Source: Ruminococcaceae bacterium UBA1785 (GTDB taxonomy: Bacteria > Bacillota > Clostridia > Oscillospirales > Acutalibacteraceae). Taken from it: a DNA stretch of 16,031 bases. The DNA lies in contig DCGF01000026.1 of NCBI GenBank assembly GCA_002314555.1, forward strand, positions 1 through 16,031, written 5' to 3'. The notes below the pieces were generated by a model. That model was not told where the DNA came from and did no database searches. It saw only the letters and a program-made list of their open reading frames with translations. The stretch's first letter is position 1. Each line of letters opens with the position of its first letter. A program made the translations under genes and the position numbers. Shown here piece after piece: positions 1 to 6,576 of this stretch.

Positions 1-69
1 TAGCTCAGTTGGTAGAGCAGCGGTCTCCAAAACCGCGTGCCGAGGGTTCGAGTCCTTCTGCCCCTGCCA
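1..69 (+). tRNA. tRNA-Trp (CCA), 5' end cut by the window
   Basis: The window opens at tRNA position 8, so only the first seven acceptor bases are missing. The D arm (TAGCTCAGTTGGTAGAGCA) is seen directly. The anticodon stem is 20-24 paired with 32-36, and its 7-base loop is 25-31 with anticodon CCA at 27-29. The T arm is GGGTTCGAGTCC. The sequence ends in an encoded CCA at 67-69. A strong terminator follows at once, so this is the last gene of its transcript. Confidence 0.96.
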
Positions 70-72
70 GGA

Positions 73-104
73 AAAGAGATAGCTTTTGCTATCTCTTTTT
101 TTAT
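73..104 (+). terminator. Intrinsic terminator after tRNA-Trp
   Basis: AAAGAGATAGC (73-83) pairs perfectly with GCTATCTCTTT (88-98) around a TTTT loop, and a T run continues to about 102. It begins three bases after the tRNA CCA end. Confidence 0.9.
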
Positions 105-149
105 TGTCGATATATCAAATTATTAGATAAGCCGTGCTTATAAAAAAAT

Positions 150-177
150 AACCAAAAATATATGTAGAATTTTGGTT
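150..177. repeat. Inverted repeat touching the thyA -35 box
   Basis: AACCAAAA (150-157) and TTTTGGTT (170-177) are perfect 8-base arms with a 12-base spacer. The right arm overlaps the first two bases of the proposed -35 box at 176. It could be an operator, but AT-rich DNA produces such repeats by chance and no regulator for it is visible. Confidence 0.3.
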
Positions 178-205
178 GTACATAGACCACAATATCTTGT
201 ATAAT
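176..205 (+). promoter_or_regulatory. Sigma-A-type promoter for the thyA-like/MATE operon
   Basis: The -35 box is TTGTAC (176-181) and the -10 box is TATAAT (200-205), with an 18-base spacer. Transcription would start near 212, giving a leader of about 40 nt that carries AGGAGG at 238-243, seven bases before the ATG at 251. Confidence 0.6.
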
Positions 206-250
206 ATTTAACAAGTAAGTATACATATATTAAGTACAGGAGGTAAAATT

Positions 251-943
251 ATGTATAGATACGTTCATGCGCCTACAGTAGGTATTGGTGTCGAAGAAGC
301 TATTAAAGCTCTTAATGAATATGGCATTGAACAGGAGAGAGAGAATCAGGACTGGAAAGATACTACAAAAGAAATCCAGCTCTGCCTCGATATAGATGAC
401 CCAACAGCTGAACCAGCTATTAGCCGTTGTATCTTTGGTGACCTTAAAGCCCTCGCATCTTATGACCATGAAATCCTTGACGGTACTGCAGATGACAGAG
501 GCTGGAAATACACCTATCATCAGCTCTATAGCCGTTTCTTTGATCAGTGCCGTGATGAACTTAAGAGAAACATTCATACACGTCGTGCTTGTATCGCACT
601 TGGACAGGGTGACATAAACTTCTCTGAGGATCCACCTTGCCTTCAGATGCTTATGTTTAACTATGTATCAGGTAAGCTTGAGATGACTATCATTTTTAGA
701 TCTAATGATGGTGTTAAGGCTTTCCCAATGAATATCCATGCTATTTCTCTTATTCAGCAGAGAATGGCTCGTGAACTTGGCGTTCCTGTTGGACCTCTTC
801 ACTACATTGCAAATAATTTCCACTGCTATAGCCGTGACTATGATATTATTGGCAATTATTGTAAAACTTTTGAAACAGCTAATGAGAAGCGTCGCTTCTA
901 TTCTATGGAAGCTCTTCTCAAAGAATTTGATGGTGAAATTTAA
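251..943 (+). CDS. thyA: Short thymidylate synthase-like protein
   Basis: This 230-residue protein shows the order of motifs of folate-dependent thymidylate synthase, which methylates dUMP to dTMP using methylene-tetrahydrofolate. An arginine pair (R111-R112) is followed by the catalytic cysteine in PPCLQ (C130). Next come the phosphate-binding FRSND (R150, S151, D153), the base-selecting Asn in PMNIHA (N161), and the H-x-Y sugar contact in FHCYSRD (H191, Y193). It ends in Ile, as many of these enzymes do. It is shorter than the usual 260-320 residues and reads PCLQ where the common enzyme reads PCH, a form I associate with short archaeal-type members. N161 favours a uracil over a cytosine substrate. 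The start is fixed by AGGAGG at 238-243. The MATE gene begins directly after its stop codon, so the two are probably co-transcribed. No dihydrofolate reductase gene is in view. Family membership is secure; use as the main dTMP synthase is inferred. Confidence 0.85.
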   Translation: MYRYVHAPTVGIGVEEAIKALNEYGIEQERENQDWKDTTKEIQLCLDIDDPTAEPAISRCIFGDLKALASYDHEILDGTADDRGWKYTYHQLYSRFFDQCRDELKRNIHTRRACIALGQGDINFSEDPPCLQMLMFNYVSGKLEMTIIFRSNDGVKAFPMNIHAISLIQQRMARELGVPVGPLHYIANNFHCYSRDYDIIGNYCKTFETANEKRRFYSMEALLKEFDGEI

Positions 944-2365
944 GTGAACAGTATCAACTTTAGAAGTTATATAGGAGACAAGGCCTTTTACAAATATGTA
1001 TTAGGCCTTGCTGTTCCTATGATGATACAAACTTTTATAACTAACTTTGTGCAGATGCTGGATAACCTTATGGTTGGAAGCCTCGGCACAGCAGAGATGA
1101 GCGGTGTGTCTGTTGCAAACCAGCTCTTCTTTGTTTTTAATCTAGCTTTATTTGGCATGGTTTCTGGCGCTGGTATATTTGGCGCACAGTATGCGGGAAA
1201 TAAAGATATAGAGGGTATTAGAAATGCCTTTCGCTTGAAGGTTATTCTAGGCATAGTCTTAACTTTCATGTTTTGTTGGGCTTTTGCAGTTGAAAACGAA
1301 CTCTTAATAGGTCTTTATCTTAAAGGCGATGGAGATCCTAGCCTTGCAGCTGATACTCTTTTCTATGCAAAAAAGTATATGATAATTATGCTGCTAGGTC
1401 TTTATCCTTACGCTGTGTCCCAGTCATATTCTGCAACGCTTCGAGAACTTGGTCAGACTAAAGTTCCTATGTATGCAAGCTTTGCTGCAGTAGGTTTTAA
1501 TGCAGTCTTTGATTTTATTCTTATTTTTGGTAAGTTCGGTGCACCAAGACTCGGAGTTGCTGGAGCAGCTATTGCCACAGTCGGAGCTAGATTCTTAGAG
1601 ATGATTATTCTTATAGCTTGGACTGCAAAGCATAGAAACGAAGGACTATATTCGTTTATTAATAAAGCCTTTAAATCGCTTAAGGTACCAAAGACTCTTT
1701 TTAAAGGTGTCATTGAAAAAGGTACTCCTCTTATGCTTAATGAGCTTCTTTGGGCACTTGGTATAGCAAGACTTTCTCAACTCTATTCGCTTAGAGGAAT
1801 GGACATAGTACCAGCTCAGAGTATATCTACTACATTCTTCAATCTATTTGCAGTTATATTCATCTCAATGGGCGGAGCTATAGGCATTATTATCGGACAA
1901 AAACTTGGTGCTAATGAGACTGTAGGAATAATGGGTGTAGCAAAGAAATTGGTTGCTCTATCCTTTGTTTTAAGTATTGGTACAGCGATACTATTTATTA
2001 TTTCTGCTTTCTTTATCCCAAACCTTTATAACACAACACCTGAAGTTAAGCATTTGGCTACACTATTTATGATTATTGCAGCATCAGGCATGCCTGGTGA
2101 CTCATTATGTAACGGTACATATTTTATCATTCGTTCTGGAGGTAAAACTTTTATTACTTTCATTATGGATTCCGGATTCATTTGGATTGTCTGTGTTGCT
2201 ATTGCTGCAATTCTAATTAATTACACTTCTTTAAGCATTTATTTTATCTACTTTGTTAGCCAGATTTTAAATTATATTAAAGGCTTTATAGGCGTTTACC
2301 TTGTAAAGAAGAAAATTTGGATAAATAACATTATTGATGATAAAGAAAAAGTGAATGAATGCTAA
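944..2365 (+). CDS. MATE family efflux transporter
   Basis: This 473-residue integral membrane protein has about 12 hydrophobic segments. It opens with YIGDKAFYKYVLGLAVPMMI and then NFVQMLDNLMVGSLG, the helix-1 pattern of clostridial MATE (multidrug and toxin extrusion) pumps. The second half repeats the layout from about residue 245. Such pumps export cationic or other small molecules using a Na+ or H+ gradient; the substrate cannot be read here. Translation starts at GTG 944, directly after the upstream TAA. The Shine-Dalgarno sequence is probably GGTGA at 932-936 inside the end of the previous gene. No promoter separates the two genes, so coupling to the thyA-like gene is likely, though a functional link is not obvious. 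Confidence 0.93.
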   Translation: MNSINFRSYIGDKAFYKYVLGLAVPMMIQTFITNFVQMLDNLMVGSLGTAEMSGVSVANQLFFVFNLALFGMVSGAGIFGAQYAGNKDIEGIRNAFRLKVILGIVLTFMFCWAFAVENELLIGLYLKGDGDPSLAADTLFYAKKYMIIMLLGLYPYAVSQSYSATLRELGQTKVPMYASFAAVGFNAVFDFILIFGKFGAPRLGVAGAAIATVGARFLEMIILIAWTAKHRNEGLYSFINKAFKSLKVPKTLFKGVIEKGTPLMLNELLWALGIARLSQLYSLRGMDIVPAQSISTTFFNLFAVIFISMGGAIGIIIGQKLGANETVGIMGVAKKLVALSFVLSIGTAILFIISAFFIPNLYNTTPEVKHLATLFMIIAASGMPGDSLCNGTYFIIRSGGKTFITFIMDSGFIWIVCVAIAAILINYTSLSIYFIYFVSQILNYIKGFIGVYLVKKKIWINNIIDDKEKVNEC

Positions 2366-2374
2366 CTAATTTAG

Positions 2375-2403
2375 TTGAACTTTTGTGACCTTCATGTTAT
2401 CAT
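2375..2403 (+). promoter_or_regulatory. Extended -10 promoter for tRNA-Thr
   Basis: TTGAAC (2375-2380), a 17-base spacer and TATCAT (2398-2403) preceded by TGT (2395-2397), the TGn extension. A run of five G follows at 2406-2410. Start of transcription is near 2410, about 15 bases before the mature tRNA. Confidence 0.7.
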
Positions 2404-2424
2404 ATGGGGGTCGCAAAACGACAT

Positions 2425-2500
2425 GCTGATATGGCACAGGAGGCAGCGCACTTCCTTGGTAAGGAAGAGGTCACCGGTTCGAATCCGGTTATCAGCTCCA
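2425..2500 (+). tRNA. tRNA-Thr (GGT)
   Basis: This is a complete 76-base tRNA. The acceptor strands GCTGATA (2425-2431) and TATCAGC (2490-2496) pair fully, followed by T and an encoded CCA (2498-2500). The anticodon stem CTTCC/GGAAG encloses loop TTGGTAA, with anticodon GGT at 2458-2460. The T arm is CCGGTTCGAATCCGG. The D stem holds one A-C mismatch, which is tolerated. It stands alone with its own promoter and terminator. Confidence 0.96.
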
Positions 2501-2535
2501 AAACCCCGAGAATATTCTCGGGGTTTCTTGTTTTT
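2501..2535 (+). terminator. Intrinsic terminator after tRNA-Thr
   Basis: Positions 2501-2526 form a perfect palindrome centred on 2513/2514 with CCCCGAG/CTCGGGG at its core. It is followed by a T-rich stretch to 2535. It starts on the base after the tRNA CCA end. Confidence 0.9.
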
Positions 2536-2556
2536 ATAAATGTTATTTAATATAAT
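2528..2556 (+). promoter_or_regulatory. Promoter for the GH2 gene
   Basis: TTGTTT (2528-2533), 17 bases, then TATAAT (2551-2556). The -35 box lies inside the T tract of the preceding tRNA terminator. The predicted start near 2563 leaves a leader of about 27 nt carrying AGGAG at 2577-2581. Confidence 0.6.
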
Positions 2557-2589
2557 ATTCATGTAAATAAAATCCCAGGAGATGAAAAG

Positions 2590-4311
2590 ATGGGAACACA
2601 GTTAAAATCTAGATTCTTTGAAAATGTAGGGGATAAACCTCTACAGGAATATCCTAGACCTCAGCTCGTTAGAGACAGCTATTTAAACTTAAATGGTCTT
2701 TGGAAGTATGCTATAAGACCTATTGAAGAGGAGTTTAATGGTGACTATGATGGAGACATCTTGGTTCCGTTCTCACCGGAATCACTTCTCTCTAGAGTAA
2801 ATAGGAGAGTGACACCAAATGATGTTCTCTACTACAACTTAGAATTTGAGGTAGAGGAAAAGTTCTTAAATGAAAAGACAATTCTTCATTTTACTGCGGT
2901 CGATTATGCCTGTAATGTAATACTTAATGGTAAGGGTATTAATTCTCATACTGGTGGTTTCTATCCATTTGATTTAGATGTAACTGATGCTATACGTGTT
3001 GGCACTAACGTACTTCAAGTTGAAGTTGTTGACCCATCAGGTGAAGGAGTTGGAGCAAAAGGAAAGCAGAGTGATAACCCTAACACTATTTGGTACACTC
3101 CTCAGTCTGGTATTTGGGGCACAGTTTGGCTTGAATCAGTAACACTTGATTACATAGAGGATCTTTTGATAGTTCCAAATATAGATGACGACACAGTAAC
3201 AATTACAGCTAAAACTTCTGCAAAACAAATTGATATTAAAGTCTTAGATGGCAAAAATGAAATTGCAAAAGTTTCAGGTTCTTCACCACTAACTATTAAA
3301 CTTTCAAACTATGAACTTTGGACTCCTGAAAATCCAAAGCTTTACGACCTTCATATTACTGCTGGTAAGGACGAAATTAAGTCTTACTTTGGTATGAGAA
3401 AGTTCGGTGTTGGCCCTGATGAAAAGGGCGTACAGCGCCTTATGCTGAATAATAAGCCATATTTCCATAACGGTGTTTTAGACCAAGGATATTGGTCAGA
3501 TGGTATGCTTACTCCACCTACTGACGAAGCTTTGATTTATGACATCTCAATGCTAAAAGACATGGGCTTTAATATGATTAGAAAACATATTAAAATTGAG
3601 CCTCTTCGCTGGTATTATTACTGCGACAAACTCGGCATGCTCGTTTGGCAGGATATGGTTAATGGTGGAGGAGAGTATAACATCTTCTGTATTGGTCTCA
3701 TTCCATTCTTTAACATAAACTTAAATGATAAAAAACATAGGAAGTTCTTTGCTAGAGAGAGCGAAGAGGGCAGAGAAGAGTATAAGAGAGATTTAGATAG
3801 AACGCTAAATCTTCTTAAGAATCAGACCTCTATTGCTATGTGGGTGCCATTTAATGAGGGCTGGGGTCAGTTTGACTCGGTTGAAATAACTAATCACATT
3901 AAGGAAGTTGATCCTACTCGTACAGTTGACTCAACATCTGGTTGGCATGATCAGGGTGGAGATTTTGTCTCAAAGCATATCTATTTCTATCCTATCTATG
4001 TGCCAAAGGATGAGAGATGTTATTTATTATCAGAGTTTGGTGGCTATTCAAAACCTACAAAGGGCCATATGTATACAAAGACCCTATTTGGATATCATAT
4101 GTATCCTACAAAGGGAATGCTCCAAAGAGCTTTTAAGAAACTCTTTGAGAAACGCATAATTGCTAATATTCCAAAAGGCCTCTCAGCTACTGTATACACC
4201 CAAGTTTCAGATGTTGAAGGCGAAGTAAATGGACTTGTCACATATGATCGAAAGGTTGAAAAGTTTGATAGAGCATTTGTGAGAGAAATAAATAGCAGAG
4301 TTCATTTATAA
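2590..4311 (+). CDS. Glycoside hydrolase family 2 (beta-galactosidase/glucuronidase type)
   Basis: This 573-residue protein has the family 2 domain order. A sugar-binding jelly-roll domain covers about residues 10-190 (NLNGLWKYAI, YYNLEF, VDYACNVILNG, QSGIWGTVWLE). An Ig-like domain covers about 190-270, and a TIM barrel runs from about 275 to the end. The acid/base Glu is E423 in VPFNEGWG and the nucleophile is E482 in LLSEFGG. NMIRKHIKIEP precedes the barrel helix that ends in GMLVWQDM. No signal peptide is present, so it acts in the cytoplasm on an imported oligosaccharide or glycoside. Members of this length, without the extra C-terminal domains of LacZ, include beta-galactosidases, beta-glucuronidases and beta-mannosidases; sequence alone does not choose between them. 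AGGAG at 2577-2581 fixes the start. No transporter or sugar regulator lies beside it. Confidence 0.9.
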   Translation: MGTQLKSRFFENVGDKPLQEYPRPQLVRDSYLNLNGLWKYAIRPIEEEFNGDYDGDILVPFSPESLLSRVNRRVTPNDVLYYNLEFEVEEKFLNEKTILHFTAVDYACNVILNGKGINSHTGGFYPFDLDVTDAIRVGTNVLQVEVVDPSGEGVGAKGKQSDNPNTIWYTPQSGIWGTVWLESVTLDYIEDLLIVPNIDDDTVTITAKTSAKQIDIKVLDGKNEIAKVSGSSPLTIKLSNYELWTPENPKLYDLHITAGKDEIKSYFGMRKFGVGPDEKGVQRLMLNNKPYFHNGVLDQGYWSDGMLTPPTDEALIYDISMLKDMGFNMIRKHIKIEPLRWYYYCDKLGMLVWQDMVNGGGEYNIFCIGLIPFFNINLNDKKHRKFFARESEEGREEYKRDLDRTLNLLKNQTSIAMWVPFNEGWGQFDSVEITNHIKEVDPTRTVDSTSGWHDQGGDFVSKHIYFYPIYVPKDERCYLLSEFGGYSKPTKGHMYTKTLFGYHMYPTKGMLQRAFKKLFEKRIIANIPKGLSATVYTQVSDVEGEVNGLVTYDRKVEKFDRAFVREINSRVHL

Positions 4312-4350
4312 GTTGTTACTGCTCATTTGTTATTTGTTTTCGATATTAGA

Positions 4351-4384
4351 ATAGAATTATAGAAATATAGAATAATAGAAATAT
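4351..4384. repeat. Two-copy 16-bp AT-rich tandem repeat
   Basis: ATAGAATTATAGAAATAT (4351-4368) recurs as ATAGAATAATAGAAATAT (4367-4384) with one mismatch and a period of 16. It lies between the GH2 stop codon and the shared terminator. No function is visible; slippage is the simplest origin. Confidence 0.6.
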
Positions 4385-4391
4385 AAAATAA

Positions 4392-4427
4392 AAGACTCCA
4401 AATCGTAATGACTTGGAGTCTTCTTTT
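4392..4427. terminator. Bidirectional terminator between GH2 and groEL
   Basis: AAGACTCCAA (4392-4401) pairs with TTGGAGTCTT (4413-4422) around an 11-base loop. The plus strand continues with CTTTTT. The minus strand continues with TTTTATTTTAT. It sits between the converging GH2 and groEL genes and can end both transcripts. Confidence 0.85.
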
Positions 4428-4452
4428 TAATGTTTATTAAATATTATTTAAA

Positions 4453-6099
4453 TTAATACATGCCACCCTGAGCCATAGCAGCCTGAGCAGCAGCTGCGGC
4501 AGCAGCGTCAGCAGCTGGGTCTGGGATGTCAGTTACAAGTGATTCTGTAGTAAGAACCATAGCTGCAACTGATGCAGCATTCTGAAGTGCTGAACGAGTT
4601 ACCTTAGTAGGATCAAGGATACCAGCTTTGAACATATCAACATATTCCTCTGTAGCAAAGTCGAAGCCGTAGCCAATCTTCTTTGACTTAGAGATAGCGT
4701 CGATAATAACGGAACCTTCAAGACCTGCATTTGCAGCAATCTGTCTTACTGGCTCTTCAATGCCCTTAAGAACAATCTTAATACCTGTCTTAATGTCGGC
4801 ATCTTCTGCACTATCGAGGAGAGCCTTTACATCAGGGATGGCATTGATAAGTGCAACACCACCGCCAGCAACTGTACCTTCTTCAACAGCGGCCTTAGTA
4901 GCAGCGAGAGCGTCCTCAATGCGAAGTTTCTTTTCTTTCATCTCTGTCTCTGTAGCAGCACCAACGTGGATAACAGCAACACCGCCAGAGAGCTTAGCAA
5001 GTCTTTCCTGAAGTTTTTCTCTATCATAATCAGATGTAGAAATCTCAATCTGAGACTTAATCTGAGCAATACGAGCTTTGATTTCTTTTGAATCACCAGC
5101 GCCGTTAACGATAGTTGTATAATCCTTTGCAACCTCAACCTTAGCAGAACGGCCGAGCATCTCAACTGATGTCTCGTTAAGTTCAAGACCGAGATCAGAA
5201 GTGATTACTGTACCACCGGTAAGAATAGCGATATCCTGAAGCATCTCTTTACGGCGCTCACCAAAGCCAGGAGCCTTAACAGCAACACATGTGAAAGTAC
5301 CACGAAGTTTGTTAAGAAGGAGAGTAGTGAGTGCTTCGCCTTCGATATCTTCAGCAATGATGAGGAGTTTTTTACCCATCTTAAGAACTTGCTCAAGAAG
5401 TGGGAGAATCTCCTGAATGTTAGAGATCTTCTTATCTGTGATAAGGATGTATGCGTCATCAATTTCAGCAATCATCTTATCTGTATCTGTTACCATGTAA
5501 GGTGAGATGTAACCTCTGTCGAACTGCATACCTTCAACAACATCACATGTTGTTTCAGCAGTTTTAGCTTCTTCAATAGTGATAACACCATCAGCTGTAA
5601 CTTTGTCCATAGCTTCAGCGATAAGGTTTCCGATGAATTCGTCACCTGATGAAACTGTAGCAACACGAGCTATGTCAGCAGAATTTTTAACAGGCTTAGA
5701 GTTCTTTTTAACAGCCTCAACTGTAGCGTCAACAGCATCCTGAATACCACGCTTAACAACCATAGGGTTGGCACCTGCTGCAACGTTCTTCATACCTTCA
5801 CGTACGAGAGCCTGAGCGAGGAGGGTAGCAGTAGTAGTACCGTCACCAGCAACGTCATTTGTTTTAACTGAAACTTCTTTTACGAGCTGAGCACCCATGT
5901 TTTCAAATGGGTCGTCAAGCTCTATCTCTTTAGCGATAGTTACACCGTCGTTTGTGATAAGTGGACCGCCGTACTTTCTATCAAGTACAACATTTCTGCC
6001 CTTAGGGCCAAGTGTGATTTTAACAGTGTTAGAAAGCTTATCAATACCTGTCTGTAATGCTTTACGAGCTTCCTCACCATAAATAATCTGTTTTGCCAT
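4453..6099 (-). CDS. groL: Chaperonin GroEL (60 kDa, Hsp60)
   Basis: This 548-residue full-length chaperonin forms the double seven-membered ring that folds proteins with ATP and the GroES lid in the cytoplasm. Seen directly are ITLGPKGRNVVLD (about 28-40), the nucleotide-binding NDVAGDGTTTATLLAQ (81-96, D86 in GDGTT), the apical-domain PGFGERRKEMLQDIAILTGG, LRIEDALAATKAAVEEG, VAGGGVALI, and ILDPTKVTRSALQNAASVA near the end. The C-terminal tail is alanine-rich and closes GGMY, with one copy of the GGM motif often repeated in this family. AGGAG at 6110-6114 serves the ATG at 6099, 18 bases after the groES stop, so the two form one operon under the CIRCE-controlled promoter. Confidence 0.99.
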   Translation of the reverse strand: MAKQIIYGEEARKALQTGIDKLSNTVKITLGPKGRNVVLDRKYGGPLITNDGVTIAKEIELDDPFENMGAQLVKEVSVKTNDVAGDGTTTATLLAQALVREGMKNVAAGANPMVVKRGIQDAVDATVEAVKKNSKPVKNSADIARVATVSSGDEFIGNLIAEAMDKVTADGVITIEEAKTAETTCDVVEGMQFDRGYISPYMVTDTDKMIAEIDDAYILITDKKISNIQEILPLLEQVLKMGKKLLIIAEDIEGEALTTLLLNKLRGTFTCVAVKAPGFGERRKEMLQDIAILTGGTVITSDLGLELNETSVEMLGRSAKVEVAKDYTTIVNGAGDSKEIKARIAQIKSQIEISTSDYDREKLQERLAKLSGGVAVIHVGAATETEMKEKKLRIEDALAATKAAVEEGTVAGGGVALINAIPDVKALLDSAEDADIKTGIKIVLKGIEEPVRQIAANAGLEGSVIIDAISKSKKIGYGFDFATEEYVDMFKAGILDPTKVTRSALQNAASVAAMVLTTESLVTDIPDPAADAAAAAAAQAAMAQGGMY

Positions 6100-6117
6100 G
6101 ATAAGTTATCTCCTTTA

Positions 6118-6402
6118 TTATTCTACGATTGCAAGAATATCTGACTGACGAATGATGTTATATTCAACATCGTCAAGTTTGATTTCTGTTCCAGAATACT
6201 TAGCAACAACTACTTTGTCGCCCTTCTTTATAAACATCTTTACGTCTACGCCGTCAACGAGACCACCAGGACCAACTGCGATTACTTCACAAATCTGTGG
6301 CTTTTCCTGTGATGCTGAAGAGAGGATGATACCACTCTTAGTTGTTTCTTCTGCTTCGATAGTCTTAATAACTACGCGATCAGCAACTGGTTTAAGCTTC
6401 AT
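6118..6402 (-). CDS. groES: Co-chaperonin GroES (10 kDa)
   Basis: This 94-residue protein starts MKLKPVADRVVIK and ends NIIRQSDILAIVE, typical GroES ends. The mobile loop that docks onto GroEL lies at about residues 16-35 (EETTKSGIILSSASQEKP). VIAVGPGG and GDKVVVAKYSG are the conserved strands. The start is ATG 6402, with GGAGG at 6411-6415. A frame extension to a TTG further upstream would place the Shine-Dalgarno inside the gene and is not used. It is the first gene of the groES-groEL operon, placed behind a CIRCE element and so presumably repressed by HrcA, which is not encoded in this window. Confidence 0.98.
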   Translation of the reverse strand: MKLKPVADRVVIKTIEAEETTKSGIILSSASQEKPQICEVIAVGPGGLVDGVDVKMFIKKGDKVVVAKYSGTEIKLDDVEYNIIRQSDILAIVE

Positions 6403-6438
6403 ATATAATTCCTCCAAAAAGAAATATTTAAGAGATTG

Positions 6439-6465
6439 TTAGCACTCTATTACTTTGAGTGCTAA
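6439..6465 (-). promoter_or_regulatory. CIRCE element (HrcA operator)
   Basis: TTAGCACTC (6439-6447), nine bases, GAGTGCTAA (6457-6465) is an exact match to the CIRCE consensus. It lies just downstream of the groES -10 box, around the predicted transcription start, as expected for heat-shock repression by HrcA. Confidence 0.98.
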
Positions 6466-6470
6466 ATAGT

Positions 6471-6498
6471 ATTATAGAACCTTTATTAAAAAAAGCAA
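6471..6498 (-). promoter_or_regulatory. groES-groEL promoter
   Basis: Read on the minus strand, TTGCTT (6498-6493), a 16-base spacer and TATAAT (6476-6471). The predicted start falls near 6464, in the CIRCE element. A second TATAAT on this strand at 6508-6503 lacks a good partner box. Confidence 0.65.
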
Positions 6499-6516
6499 TA
6501 CTATTATACAAAAGTT

Positions 6517-6545
6517 TTGAAAAAAATCTATATATACATTATAAT
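6517..6545 (+). promoter_or_regulatory. Promoter of the O-antigen ligase-type gene
   Basis: TTGAAA (6517-6522), 17 bases, TATAAT (6540-6545). Transcription from about 6552 leaves about 25 nt before ATG 6577. It is divergent from the groES promoter, with 18 bases between the two -35 boxes. Confidence 0.65.
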
Positions 6546-6576
6546 ATTCGTGACATTTATGGAAAGGTATCGAGAT

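Noticed and set aside
1..69. tRNA as an integration site for a mobile element
   Set aside because: No integrase, direct repeat of the tRNA end or other mobile gene was seen in the window.
230..577. Antisense open frame across the thyA-like gene
   Set aside because: It is a shadow of a well-supported gene, with no promoter or ribosome binding site.
4351..4384. Short repeats as a possible CRISPR or iteron array
   Set aside because: There are only two overlapping AT-rich copies of 16 bp with no spacers, and no replication or cas gene is near.
4760..6082. Several open frames opposite or inside groEL
   Set aside because: GroEL is complete and conserved; low stop-codon density in its other frames follows from its codon use.
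6403..6417. Five-residue N-terminal extension of GroES
   Set aside because: The extension would start at TTG and encode the Shine-Dalgarno GGAGG itself; GroES family members start at MKLKP-like sequence.
6517..6576. Longer N-terminus of the O-antigen ligase-type protein from TTG 6517
   Set aside because: TTG 6517 is the first base of the -35 box of this gene's own promoter, so it cannot be in the mRNA from that promoter.
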